Shown here in pieces: positions 40,310 to 52,154 of a stretch of DNA of 64,000 nt (the stretch's first letter is position 1; each line of letters begins with the position of its first letter). Under the pieces are notes generated by a model. It did no database searches. It saw only the letters and a program-made list of their open reading frames with translations, and was not told where the DNA came from. This DNA comes from Pardosa pseudoannulata (Eukaryota; Arthropoda; Arachnida; Araneae; Lycosidae), in NCBI GenBank assembly GCA_032207245.1, contig CM063499.1, forward strand, positions 77,393,379 through 77,457,378. Direction: 5' to 3'. Position numbers and translations under genes: made by a program.

Positions 40310-42300
40310 TTGTTATATTGTATTATTAGATTATTCTAAAAGATGGCCATTCGTGTTTAGAGTTTACCCTCATTAAATGTTAAGTCATATTGATATTTCT
40401 GCTGAGTAATTAACTTCCCCTACAAAATAAAGTAAATCTATAATTTGAAATGTCACAACGTAATATTTATTACACTGCAGTCTTTGTCATATTTTATACG
40501 TATGTCTACCTGTATTACTAGAAGACAGTTGCAAAGCCAAATTATTCAAAAAGTATGTGTACTCATATTTTTAGTGCACACACATTAAATGTTAGGACAG
40601 TCATATTGACATTGTGCTGAGCAACTGATCTTCCCCGGCAAAATAAATTAAATCTATAGTTTCAAATATAATTTCCTATACTAATTTTGCCGGTTGAATT
40701 TTATATTTTTTACACTGCAGTATTTGTCATGCTTCATATTTATATCATCTGTGATTCTAGAAGACAGTTGCAACGCTAGATTATTCAAAAAGTATGTGTA
40801 CTCATTTTGAGTGCACCCACATTAAATGTTAGGGCAGTCTTATTGACATTTCTGTGGAGCAACTGATCTTCCCGGCAAGAAGAAGCAATCCAATAGTTGA
40901 AATGACAGAGCTTCCAATAGCAGTATTGCCGGTTGAAATTAATATTTTTTACACTGCAGTATTTGTCATGCTTCATATTTATATCATCTGTGATTCTAGA
41001 AGACAGTTGCAACGCTAGATTATTCAAAAAGTATGTGTACTCATTTTGAGTGCACCCACATTAAATGTTAGGGCAGTCTTATTGACATTTCTGTGGAGCA
41101 ACTGATCTTCCCGGCAAGAAGAAGCAATCCAATAGTTGAAATGACAGAGCTTCCAATAGCAGTATTGCCGGTTGAAATTAATATTTTTTACACTGCAGTA
41201 TTTGTCATGTTTCATATTTATATCATCTGTGTTTATAGAAGACAGTTGCAACGCTAGATTATTCAAAAAGTATGTGTACTCATTTTGAGTGCACCCACAT
41301 TAAATGTTAGGGCAGTCTTATTGACATTTCTGTGAAGCAACTGATCTTCCCGGCAAGAATAAGCAATCCAATAGTTGAAATGACAGAGCTTCCAATAGCA
41401 GTATTGCCGGTTGAAATTAATATTTTTTACACTGCAGTATTTGTCATGTTTCATATTTATATCATCTGTGTTTATAGAAGACAGTTGCAACGCTAGATTA
41501 TTCAAAAAGTATGTGTACTCATTTTGAGTGCACCCACATTAAATGTTAGGGCAGTCTTATTGACATTTCTGTGGAGCAACTGATCTTCCCGGCAAGAAGA
41601 AGCAATCCAATAGTTGAAATGACAGAGCTTCCAATAGCAGTATTGCCGGTTGAAATTAATATTTTTTACACTGCAGTATTTGTCATGCTTCATATTTATA
41701 TCATCTGTGTTTATAGAAGACAGTTGCAACGCTAGATTATTCAAAAAGTATGTGTACTCATTTTGAGTGCACCCACATTAAATGTTAGGGCAGTCTTATT
41801 GACATTTCTGTGGAGCAACTGATCTTCCCGGCAAGAAGTAATCTAATAGTTGAAATGACAGAGCTTCCAATAGCAGTATTGCCGGTTGAAATTAATATTT
41901 TTTACACTGCAGTATTTGTCATGCTTCATATTTATATCATCTGTGATTCTAGAAGACAGTTGCAACGCTAGATTATTCAAAAAGTATGTGTACTCATTTT
42001 GAGTGCACCCACATTAAATGTTAGGGCAGTCTTATTGACATTTCTGTGGAGCAACTGATCTTCCCGGCAAGAAGCAAACCTATAGTTGAAATTACAGAAT
42101 TTGCAATAGCAGTTTTTGGTTGAATTTGATATTTTTTAAACTGTGGTATTATGTTTCATATTTATATCTATATTACTAGATAGTTGCAAAGCACCAGCAT
42201 TAAATGTTAGAGCAGTCTAATTGACATTTCTGCAAAGCTACTGACATTCACTGCAAAATAAAGCAGAACTATGTTTGAAATGCAATTTCCTACAGCCGTT
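40310..42300. repeat. 239-bp satellite array, about 8 units
   Basis: Units of about 239 bp (for example GTATGTGTACTCATTTTGAG, TTAAATGTTAGGGCAGTC, CAACTGATCTTCCCGGCAAG, TTTTTACACTGCAGTATTTG, AGAAGACAGTTGCAACGC). Core units starting near 40785, 41024, 41263, 41502, 41740 and 41980 are nearly identical. Outer units (about 40310-40780 and 42080-42300) are diverged. The identical 80-residue frames on the minus strand are a by-product: 239 is not divisible by 3. Confidence 0.95.
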
Positions 42301-42774
42301 TGCTGCCCCTTTTCGATAGTATTGCATTTTAACTTTTAAAAAGGAATATCTCAAAGTTTATAAGTTTCGTGTACTTGAAACATTGTTTGCGAAATAGGAT
42401 GTTATTTTATTTAATACCCACATTTTTTTTACCTTTTGAGAATTGAATCTAAATGTAGAAATCATTGTTTGATATAGATAAATGATTTTGGATATTATCT
42501 GAATTTCGGTGTTTAATTTTTTTTTTATTAAAGCTAATTCAGTTGTTATAAGAATGAAACGATTCGATTTATTAGCGAGACAAATGTTTATACAAAGATA
42601 TACTCACAAATGGGAAATTGCCTGCAATTTCTGAATGTAAAACAATGTTAATGTTAAAAGTAATACTGTCTCTCAAAACTGGTTGAAAATTTGTTTCTGA
42701 TTCTTTCAAATGATCTCCCAAACCGGAAGAGTTTTTACCGCCATCGTGTTTATTATTTTAAATCTCATTATATA

Positions 42775-43066
42775 TCCCTAAGTTCATTGCTTCATGATCC
42801 ATCTCATTTGAATCTTTTTAATTTTTTAAAAGACATTGGTGTTTATGCATATATTTAAGGTCATTACCTCATCGCTTTTATTTATACACTGTCATTGTAT
42901 ATTTTTATATTTGCTCTTATCTTCTGACATTCTTTTAGCCTTGCTGTTTTTAACTTGTTGTTTATTGTAGTCTTTTAAATCTCAACTATTTGTTTGGCAC
43001 AATATGTCCCAAGAGGATTCAGTGCCAATAAATCCTATAAAACCAACCAACCAACCAACCAACCCA
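42775..43066 (+). mobile_element. Jockey-like LINE 3' end (copy 1)
   Basis: The frame HLNLFNFLKDIGVYAYI ends at a stop near 42860 and parallels the FLKHIGFYQLI end of the neighbouring LINE. A 3' UTR with TTTGGCACAATATG and GAT.CAGTGCCA follows, then the short tandem tail CCAACCAACCAACC. Confidence 0.8.
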
Positions 43067-43077
43067 AAACGGAACAG

Positions 43078-43140
43078 CAGTCTCCTAATGTGAATGTCTT
43101 TTGTGAACAAAACAGTAGACTGTTGCTCTCCAAACCAAAA
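43078..43140 (+). repeat. SINE family 1, tail fragment
   Basis: CAGTCTCCTAATGTGAATGTC, CAAAACAGTAGACTGTTGCTCTCC and CAAACCAAAAC are recognisable as the diverged end of the SINE. Confidence 0.5.
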
Positions 43141-43299
43141 CAGGGTACGCCACTGTCTGTAAACCAAAATTGCTGAAATATATAATGTTCAGGTAAGTTA
43201 ACAGCTTCATAACTATTCCCAACTGTGTAGGATCTTTTTTAACCTTTCTGTACACATGGTTCAAAATGTTCAAGTTTATCACCAGCAAGGTGAAGATAA

Positions 43300-43795
43300 A
43301 TGTTGTGTACCTTCAAATGGTTTTAGAACTCGTCTCACTCACCGTCATTTACTCGTAGGTGAACCTGCTCCCACTTGCCTGCACTGCAAGGTTGCTGTCA
43401 CCGTGAAGCACATTCTTTTAGACTGTCCTATTTATAATAATGATAGACTTTTATACTTTCATTCGCACAACATTCCATTACCCGCCTTACTTAATGATAC
43501 CCCTCATCAAAATCTTTTTATGTTTTTGAAGCATATTGGCTTTTATCAACTTATTTAATTCTTCACTCCTTATTATTTGACATTTTTATGTGCAGCTTTT
43601 CTCTACACATTTTGTCGTTTAACTCTACACCAGTTTTATACAAGATATTGTGTACCACTTTGTCTTCTTGTCTTTTACTTTTGTTGTATTTTCTCTACAG
43701 CTTTTACCCTGTATAAGGTCTCTTCCAATGTGTTTGGCACAATATGACCCTTAAGGATACAGTGCCATTAAGCATCAAAAAACCAACAACCAACC
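43300..43795 (+). pseudogene. Jockey-like LINE 3' end with ORF2 C-terminus (copy 2)
   Basis: The frame to the stop near 43558 has FRTRLTHRHLLVGEPAPTC, then CLHCKVAVTVKHILLDCPIY. This is the C-x2-C-x8-H-x4-C knuckle found after the reverse transcriptase/RNase H in jockey-type LINEs, followed by FLKHIGFYQLI. The UTR motif TTGGCACAATATGACCC and a CCAACAACCAACC tail match copy 1. Everything upstream (endonuclease, reverse transcriptase) is missing: a 5'-truncated copy. Confidence 0.88.
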
Positions 43796-43796
43796 A

Positions 43797-44010
43797 AATG
43801 CTCTTAGAGAGCCGCGGCAACTTAGTTGGCAAAGACAACGATCTCTTACCTGGAAGGTTGCTGATACGGACCGCCTTGTTCGATAAAGGTGACTGGGGCA
43901 CATAAAACGGGTCACAATGTCCCTCAAGTTTTCATACAGTACCTCTTGGGGTGGCCGGCCAAACCTATAGGTAGTCTTCACTCTGCTTCTACATTATGAG
44001 AACCCATTTG
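43797..44010 (+). repeat. SINE family 2
   Basis: GGCAACTTAGTTGGCAAAGAC (A-box region), GGTGACTGGGGCACATAAAAC, GGTCACAATGTCCCTCAAG, CCTCTTGGGGTGGCCGGCC and CTGCTTCTACATTATGAG follow the family order. Confidence 0.7.
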
Positions 44011-44059
44011 AACAAAGTCCTTTCACCCTAGCGGTGTTCATTAAAACAAAAGGCGCAAC

Positions 44060-44420
44060 CCTTTGACGTAATATGATTAGCGTGTATCAAATCGTGCTTA
44101 GTTTGTCCAAGTGGAATTAGAAACGAGAGTTTAAGTTTAATTTACATTAGGGTTGTATTTGATTGTATGTATATATATTTACGCAATGTATGTAACTGAT
44201 ATTTGACACTCTAATCTTTTGTCTTCCATGTTGAATCTTATATTGGAGTTCTTTAAAAGAGCAAAAATCTGGGAACATCCGTCGTTTGGTTATTCTGGCA
44301 CTGCACTGAAGTTGAATTAACCTAGGTTGGAGTGTTATTAAGGCAAGTATTCATAGTTTTTTAATGAATATTTTTTAAAAATCATGTTTTTATGAAGAGG
44401 TAGTACTTTTCAATAAATAT
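44060..44420. other. No feature recognised
   Basis: Mixed AT-rich sequence. Confidence 0.5.
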
Positions 44421-44423
44421 TTT

Positions 44424-45206
44424 CATGGTTTCCGCGCACCTGGAAAGTCAGGGAAAATCATGGATTTAGACAATGGATTAATTTTGTCATGGAAAGTCTT
44501 GATTTTTCAAGTAAAATGAGTAAAAGTCATGGAAAGTCATGGATCCGCTAATTACCGATTGAAAAAAAATGCATTGAATGGTTTAATTGTATTTTTACTT
44601 TTCATTTGGCTGAAGTTACTGAGTTTGGTATTTATGTATTATCCTATTGACCTTATTGCCAAGTAAAATTTGTTCGCCAAGGAAACTCAAAGCAAGAAAG
44701 CTTAATGGATGGGTAAATGTATATTCTGTTTTTTTCTTAAATTGTAGATTAAAATTTTATTAATATAATTATTTTTTAATAAAAATCAGTTAAGATTTTT
44801 GCACAAAATATAAGTTTATCTCTAGGGATATTGTATATAAAATTTATAGGGTTATGTTTGTCTATTATTCATGGTCACCTGGATAATACCAAAGTACCCT
44901 GAATTCAAATTGGAAACATTTTGATTGAAAAATTGCAATATGATTAAACTTAGGTATGTAGATACAACAATTTATTTTTATGTATGAGTTTATTAACACT
45001 TATAAAGTAAGTTTATAGCTTTTTTTATGATAAAATTCCTGTAATTTCTCTAAAAGCATATATTTTGTTTCTATGTACATCAGAAGTTATATTCATCTAC
45101 ACTTTTAACAAAAGCTTTTTAAAGTCATGGAAAATGATCTGCTATATCAGGGAAAGTCATGAAAAGTCATGGATTTGAAAAATTTTATTTTGGCAGATAC
45201 CCTGTA
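44424..45206. mobile_element. TIR element of about 780 bp, copy 1
   Basis: It begins near TTTCCGCGCACCTGGAAAGTC and ends GGCAGATACCCTGTA. Short CATGGAAAGTCATGGA-type motifs sit at both ends. A second copy in the same orientation lies at 47513-48285. The ends resemble hAT-type CAGGGT termini, but no target duplication is clear here. Confidence 0.75.
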
Positions 45207-46370
45207 CATAGGAAAGTATAGACGAAAACGTAACCCTTAGAGCGCTTTCCCACTTACCGACACGACAGCTATAAATCTTAGACGACTGTCGTTCTACGAC
45301 ATCGCACGTAAAATGAACTAAGAAGTTACTCGCTTTCCCACCAACCGAATATATATATAAGAAAATATGAACATACATATATATTGTCTTAAAAATTGGA
45401 AAAAATAGAAAAAAACAAGCACTTTTGACTTGACGCCAACATTCCTAACTAAAACAAAATACTCAAAACATATCCCTTTCATTTGGATAAATGTAGACAT
45501 ATATCCATTTTGTATGCATTGAACCCCCCCCCCCCCCCAGAATGAAAATATTCTAAAGTATAAATGAAATATAGCCAATCAAGTCATTTAGAGCAAAATT
45601 TTCAAGAAAGAGTTTCTAACAAATGAATCTCAAAATTCATCTCAAAATGAATATATTTATATAATCTTGAGGTTCAATGCATACATAACATCATTAAAAG
45701 GATACAGTTAAATTTGAATTAAATTCTAAAAATTATTTTAGCAGTTATGTCTGTTGAGGTGTGGTGGTGTAGCAAAAATCAGTTTTTCAGATATTTCATT
45801 TAAAGATTTTATTGGATAAATTCATAAGTCTATAAAATTATTTTTCAAAAAAGTGTTTTATACTTCGATAAACATTCAGAAATATGCTGGAATACTTTAT
45901 TTAGGAGCTATAATAAACTATTTACGACGTTTTTCATGCTAAAATTTAAAGTCAAGCCCTTTTTAACTGCTCACTTCCGGTGTCTTTTCGGCACTTCCTG
46001 TGATAATCACTGTATCATGACTTCGAATGACTCTAGAAACAAGCTGAAAACTGTTTTCGAAAGCTAAAAGACTGATATTTAAAATAAACTAATAAAATTG
46101 TTTCGATATTTTTCACGAAAATCGCTATTTGAACATGGTCTGTTACCTTAACACGATAATTAATCACTGTCACGTGCTGTGTTCAAAGTTGTTTAGACTT
46201 CATATTTATTTTATTCTGTGCAGTCCATTTAAGACAGGACTTCGGAACTGAAGCGACAATATCTGTATATTTCGGTTCGATATATTTTCCGTCATTTTGT
46301 TACTGTAACCAACTTATTAATATTTTCTAATTTAACGTCAACCATATAATTAGCGTCATTACATGTACAT
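45207..46370. other. No gene recognised
   Basis: It includes GCTTTCCCAC.TACCGACACGACAG-like motifs at 45245-45350, a poly-C run at 45523-45538 and otherwise AT-rich sequence. Confidence 0.4.
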
Positions 46371-46372
46371 TG

Positions 46373-46418
46373 TGAAGAATGGTTAAGGCGCTGATCTTCG
46401 GTACTGAAGTTCGTGGAT
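46373..46418 (+). repeat. SINE family 1, head fragment
   Basis: GAAGAATGGTTAAGGCGCTG and ATCTTCGGTACTGAAGTTCG match the tRNA-like head only. Confidence 0.65.
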
Positions 46419-46689
46419 AAGAACTGCATTTCTTATTAACCCTGCAAGTCCTATTTATTGACGAAGTAAATAGTATTTAAGCTTGAATTCCCAACTACCT
46501 CGTTGAACTCTCTTGCGACTTAGATCTCAAAGCTATATTTTGGTTATCTTTGTCAAGATTTTTTGAAGTTCTATAAAAAAAAAAAAAGTGAGAAATCGCT
46601 GAAAATTTTAATTCAATTTTAAACAATCTATTGATGCGAGAAAAAAAACACTTTCATCTATCACAGGAATTATAACTCGATATCGCTCT

Positions 46690-46876
46690 GTCTTGCAGTG
46701 ACGTCGTTGAAGCCAAAACCACAAGGCCTGCGCACTGATTTTCCGAAAACCGATCACGTGATCTCTCGAAGGCGGTATTCTATTTATTCTGTTGATGCCT
46801 TGTCGAATGCTTGTCAATTACTGCTTTTGAAGAAAAAAATTTATGGAAGTAAAATAACGTTTGCTATTTTATGTAG
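46690..46876 (+). promoter_or_regulatory. Possible promoter/first exon, low confidence
   Basis: This GC-richer patch holds CAGTGACGTCG, GCCTGCGCACTG and GATCACGTGATC (an E-box inside a palindrome). A TAGG|GTAAGT donor lies at 46876. A + frame is open through the donor but looks like no known protein. It could be noncoding or accidental. Confidence 0.25.
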
Positions 46877-46879
46877 GGT

Positions 46880-47510
46880 AAGTAGTAATTTTGCTATCGT
46901 TTCTCCTATTTTATGAGCTGTTTTTTTAATTAAGTATATAAGAATGATGGTTATTCTTAAGTTCGATACTTACGAATGGTTCAAATGTTTTGTTATTAGT
47001 GTGTGCTTTGTATCATATTGTATATTATAAATGTCGTTTTAAAAATAAGTTTCATTTTATTGTTAGATCTCATTAAGGAGTTTATAACTACATAAGACAA
47101 CATTTAACATATGTGAGTTAAATGTATTCTAAGTTATGTTAAAGTTTCGTTTTTGCTGGGTATTGCAACTTGGCTATTGTTGATAACTCACAAATTACAA
47201 TTTCTGTTTTATCTTAAAGGAAAACTATTTATTATTACCACATAAAAGATTAATGTAAACATACTTCATTGATTTATGTGTTTTTAAGGAGCTTTAATAA
47301 TAAAACTTTATGTACAACTTCTTTCACATACCACAACAGCAACTGGGAAATTTCTATGTAGAATCAATGTTATCTGCACTTTAAATTGTTTCTGATTTAT
47401 CAGCTTCATATTTTTTGTGCCCTGAGCTCTGTTTCCCGATTTTCATATTAACTTTCTACAATTTAAAATTTTGAATGTCGAAGCGTAAATAAGACATATC
47501 TACATCGTTT
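46880..47510. other. No feature recognised
   Basis: AT-rich. Confidence 0.5.
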
Positions 47511-47512
47511 CC

Positions 47513-48285
47513 GCGCACCTGGAAATTCAGGGAAAGTCATGGAAAATCATGGATTTAGACAATGGATTAATTTTGTCATAGAAAGTCTTGATTTTTCAAG
47601 TAAAATGAGTAAAAGTCATGGATCCGCTAAAATACCGATTAAATAAAAATGGATTGAATTGTTTAATTCTGTTTTTACTTGTCATTTGGCTGAAGTTACT
47701 GAGTTTTGTATTTATGTATTATCTTATTGACCCTATTGCCAAGTAAACTTTGGTCACCAAGGAAACTCGAAGCAAGAAAGCTTAATGGGTGGGTAAATGT
47801 ATATTCTGGTTTTTTCTTAAATTGTAGTTTAAAATTTTATTAATATAATAATTATTTTTTAATAAAAATTAAGATTTTTGCATAAAATATAAGTTTATCT
47901 CTAGGGATATTGTATATAAACATTATAGGGTTATATTTGGCTATTATTCATGGTCACCTCTGGATAATACCAAAGTACCCTGAATTCAAATTGGAACCAT
48001 TTGGATTGAAAAATTGCTATATGATTAAACTTAGGTATGTAGATACAACAATTTATTTTTATGTATGTGAGTTTATTAATACTTACAAAGTAAGTTTATA
48101 GTTTTTTATAATAAAATTCCAGTAATTTCTCTAAAAGCATATATTTTATTTGTATGTACATCAAAAGTTTTATGTATATATACTTTAACGAAAGCTTTTT
48201 AAAGTCATGGAAAATGATCTGCTAAATCAGGGAAATCATGAAAAGTCATGGATTTGAAAAATTTTATTTTGGCAGATACCCTGTA
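47513..48285. mobile_element. TIR element of about 780 bp, copy 2
   Basis: Nearly collinear with 44424-45206, with only a few short indels. The flanks share TATCTA (before the left end and after CCCTG at the right), a possible partial target duplication. Confidence 0.78.
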
Positions 48286-48289
48286 TCTA

Positions 48290-49238
48290 ACAAAAATTAA
48301 ACTACCAAAAGAAAATTTATAAATGTAAGAAAAAAAATTAGTCTTGGGTAATCAACAGAGCAATGTTTTTACATTTTTATTATAGAAAATTAACCTTTAT
48401 TCAATGTTGTACTATTTTATAATAGGTAGGTTCTCATATAACCTGTAGAAAAGTAGTTAAATAAACATGCTTAAAGTTTTTGAATAGTTGTCCAACAGCC
48501 AAAAGTAGAAAAATCCCATCTAAATAAAATTTGCAAGCTTGCAAATTATAATTATATAAATAAATTTTAATTAATAGATTCTTTAGGTAGAGGAACTTAA
48601 AAAAAAAAGCTGTATTTAACTTAAAGTAACATTTTTATGCATTCAGATATTTACAAATGTTTTATTAAAATGTTACAGTAATTTTATAGCAAATGATAAT
48701 CAACTCTATTTATTAATAGTCACTTAACCATATCTTAAAAATGTAATAGATGATATAAAAAGGTCTTCTAAAATTATGTATGCATGATTGTCTACTTCAC
48801 TTCAAAAATATAATTTTAACTATTTATAAAATATTTCTGAATAACTACTGTAAAAATTGACTGAAAAATATATTGGAGAAGTTAAGGAAAAATCCAATAA
48901 GAGAAAAAAAAATTCTTAAGTATTTCTTGTAATATTTTTTCTTTTTTTTTTTCTATATAGTATTGAATTATATTTCATTGTTTATGTAGTACAAATCAGT
49001 ATAAGATGTTATGCGTAAATAAAACTGTAAAAATTTTGAAATTATTTTATCTCAGCATAAGATTTTTTCATGAGTTTGTGAAATTTGTCTGTGATAAATT
49101 GTTCTATGATTTTACACTAAGGCAGGGTTTTTTAACACTGCCTTTTAATATAACCCTTAAGGATTTTATTTCTTTTAACTTTAATGTGATCAGTAAAGGA
49201 TCATATTTTATGAATAAATGTTAAGATATTTTATTTCT
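48290..49238. other. AT-rich stretch with an isolated strong acceptor-like site
   Basis: TTTTCTTTTTTTTTTCTATATAG ends at 48960 and would make a good acceptor; AATAAA motifs follow at about 49018 and 49213. No conserved frame follows, so no exon is claimed. Confidence 0.25.
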
Positions 49239-49246
49239 ATGAGACC

Positions 49247-50444
49247 CAGTGGCGTGCGGTAGGTTTTCATGCAGGGTGTGCAGAGAACATGGATTTTCCG
49301 ATAAATTTTTGAGACATCAGAGTTCTCGATTCTGAAACAGGTTATTTATTATGAATATAAGTTTAAAGATTACAATAAATAAAATATTTACCTACGAGTA
49401 GTCGAGTTATAACTATAAAAACAGCTAAACTTATGAGAATTCTACTAGCACTGAAGCAAAAATCATGTCTTTTGTGTCACATCGGAGTCGAAAAAGCAAC
49501 GCTTCGGGCTTCCACGAAAAACTAATATGTTCAGCAAACGTAGCACCACATGGCGCCCGCCGCTGCGCTGCCGACAAACCGAAAGTGTATTCCACGTGCA
49601 GAGGATTTAGCTGCACGCTGGCGCAATAGAGCGAACTGTCTCTTGTTCGGTCAGTGGATTAAATTATATATATTAATCACTTTTAACATTTGAAAATCAT
49701 ATTTTGCGAAAAACATCTTGACAATTTTTAAAAACAAAACCAAAGATAAGGTGTTACATAATATAACTTATATACTGTCTGTAAGACACAATGAATGGTG
49801 AAATTTGGACTGTTCTGTTAAAATTCGTTTCTTTAAAACAAAACATTGTTTTTCAGCTAATTATTTCAATAAATAGAATACATCACCGTAATTAATTTAC
49901 CATACTAAACATTTCCCGTTATATTGATGAAATACTTCTTTTATATTTCCACGAAAACAAAATCTTACAATATATAAATTTAAGCATTAGCCGTCTGCAA
50001 AATCGTATGGTCAGTTAATCAGTTAAAAAACCAAAAGCGCATCACCACGTAAGTCCCCGCTCTAATAGGACGCTTAATAAACCGTACCTTCGGATGATCC
50101 TGAATGCCTAGTGCGGGAAAAATAGCTGCACTTGCCTCAGTGCCATAGTGTATGCTGTTCTTCTCCAGTAGCCCATACATATAAAGCGTGATTTTCAATT
50201 GAGTGCGCAGTGCGTACACATCAGAACTTCCTATGTTCGTTTGCGCGCTACGTGGTGCAGCACTTCGTACCGCACTCACTGCGGGAATACAAGCAAGCAA
50301 ATCAATATATTTGAATATGTTATAAATAATATTTATTATATACCATATAAAGATAGGTAGACATAGGTGCAGAAAATTATTATCCCTCATAATTTTGCCA
50401 GGGTGTGCAGTGCACATCCTGCACATATGGACCGCACGCCTCTG
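49247..50444. mobile_element. hAT element (GGCGTGCGGT ends), copy 2, perfect 8-bp duplication
   Basis: The ends are CAGTGGCGTGCGGT and (reverse) CAGAGGCGTGCGGT. ATGAGACC flanks both sides (49239-49246, 50445-50452). It is homologous, in reverse orientation, to 23364-24473 over most of its 1198 bp. The 135-residue minus-strand frame at its end is not recognised as a protein. Confidence 0.95.
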
Positions 50445-50452
50445 ATGAGACC

Positions 50453-50965
50453 ATTTAATGAAAAGTAAGTAAAAAGAAAGAAAAAAAAGATACCAGCTGT
50501 GTAATTTTTTGCAAATATAATTTTTTTGCTTAAAATTTTATCTATGTATCATCTGTTCTCGTGTAGCGTATGAAGTTGTTTTGGTAACTAAAATTTAAAT
50601 ATAAATTAGCACACAAATAAAATATCTGTAGCAATAAAATTTTCTACTAACAAATATTCATGTTAGTGAAATAATTGAATATCCTTAGTTTATTTTTTGA
50701 AAAATATTTTGAGTAGTAAAAGGCATAACACAATTTTAATTGCGGATTATAGAAGGGAAACCGCCTTCGATCGCCGCCATTTTGTTTGAGTACGCCGGCC
50801 TTCTATATAGATGGCTGTGCCAAAACGCCACATACGATATAAGCAGGATCACGTATCACACGAAAAATTGGTAATGCGTAAGTAAAGCATTTTCTGAAAT
50901 TACGATCCAACTTTTTTTACTTTTAACAAGTAAATATTTGTATTAAGTTTCTGGTTATTAATTCT
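50453..50965. other. AT-rich, with one GC-richer patch
   Basis: At 50755-50830 the motifs CCGCCTTCGATCGCCGCCATTTTG and GTACGCCGGCC resemble a CpG-rich 5' region, and ATGC|GTAAGT follows near 50880. No ATG-led frame is recognisable; a promoter is only a possibility. Confidence 0.3.
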
Positions 50966-51242
50966 CAGGGCTTGATTTACGGAGGGGCATTCGGGGCACT
51001 GGCCCGGTCCCCCACTCTAGGGAGGCCCCAAATTTAGAAAAGTACGCATTAATTTCTTGGTACATATCAGAATTCGCTCACCGGCATGTTCATAAATTCC
51101 TGTTTACCGGCATACTGCCGGAAAACATGAATTTTCTTTTGTTAATGACAAACTGGAGTGTATGTTGTTGGTGGGTTTCAAAAGTCAGTAAATTAAATTT
51201 ATTCCATAATTTTAAGCCAAAAGTAAGCTTTTATTTGCTTAA

Positions 51243-52154
51243 CGCTAGAATTACGGTGGTCTTTGTATATCTAGAATTACGACGGGTGTCATTTTGACCC
51301 CTTGATAAGATATCTGCATATTTCTCTATATAATATATTTGTGAAAAATAAAATAACTCAAATTATGACAACTACAGTTTGTTTTTAAAAATATACAGAC
51401 TTTCCGGCTATGTAGGATCAACTAAACGATTTACTACGTTCTCTCCTAAACTTTGATCACTTGGTCTCATTTCATCTTTTCCTAAAAATGGAAATCCGTT
51501 TAATAAGTGTTTTGTCCTAACATCTACTTCTAGCCAAAATTTTATTTCGAATTTATCGAGGTTGTTAGGCATATACCGCAAAAAACGGCATCTTGTTTTT
51601 GTAGGGAATAACTCTTCATCAAACGTAATATTTTCATTTGGTTTGTAGCAAAGCTTACAGTTTTCTATATAAGTATTCCATACATTGGATATTAGTGTAA
51701 ATTTATCACACTGCAAACGTGAAGACCTTGTTAGTTTATTTTCAAAACAAAGAAGTTTCATAACTTTCGAAAACCTATCTCTACAATTAGTTTCATGAAA
51801 AAACTTTGGTCCCCAAGTCTTGGACCACAAACTAAGAATTGGTAAGCCCGTGGCGGCTAATGCTCCCTTACGTACAACAACGCTATGAATGATTCCAGTT
51901 CTGCTAATAAAATAGTGAGAGTCATTATGAAGTTTACACTTGTCTTCAACATCAGTATATAGCGTGCCATATTTCTATAATCGTTTGTTAGGACTAAAAT
52001 AAAAATAAGATTTTCTTGAAATCTTTACTATTTCTTAAATCACAATGATTTAGGGAAAGTCAAGAAAGGATTAAGATATTTGCAAAAAAATAGAAGAGCT
52101 GTCAGAGATAAAAGTTCGCTAGGTGTCAAAATGACCCCTTTCGTAATTCTAGTG
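51243..52154. mobile_element. Internally deleted piggyBac element
   Basis: The ends are CGCTAGAATTACG and (reverse) CACTAGAATTACG. TTAA is at the left (51239-51242) and TTAT, one change, at the right. Subterminal GTCATTTTGACCCC and TGTCAAAATGACCCC are inverted. It contains a piggyBac transposase fragment on the minus strand. Confidence 0.9.
51408..51830 (-). pseudogene. piggyBac transposase fragment
   Basis: The 140-residue frame has WGPKFFHETNCRDRFSKVMK, LCFENKLTRSSRLQCDKFTL, ISNVWNTYIENCKLCYKP, then ITFDEELFPTKTRCRFLRYM and PNNLDKFEIKFWLEVD, and GFPFLGKDE. This is the piggyBac DDE domain around the first catalytic Asp (in DEELF). The N-terminal region, the later Asp residues and the Cys-rich C-terminus are missing: about a quarter of a normal transposase. 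Confidence 0.92.

Noticed and set aside
40785..41744. Four consecutive 80-residue minus-strand frames with almost the same peptide, looking like a tandem gene family
   Set aside because: They are the same frame in successive 239-bp satellite units. The unit length is not a multiple of three, there are no splice or promoter signals, and the peptide has no motif.
40310..42300. CRISPR-like direct repeats
   Set aside because: Repeats are 239 bp and contiguous without unique spacers, in a eukaryotic genome.
46698..46916. 72-residue + frame as a conserved protein
   Set aside because: No motif; it runs across a donor-like site and overlaps a frame on the other strand.
48961..49018. Terminal exon after the strong acceptor at 48960 continuing the unknown gene at 33-38 kb
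   Set aside because: The phase fits, but it yields a short unremarkable peptide ending within about 20 codons; there is no independent support.
50019..50426. 135-residue frame as a host gene
   Set aside because: It lies wholly inside a hAT element with a perfect target duplication, and the related copy at 23.4 kb is broken; I recognise no domain.
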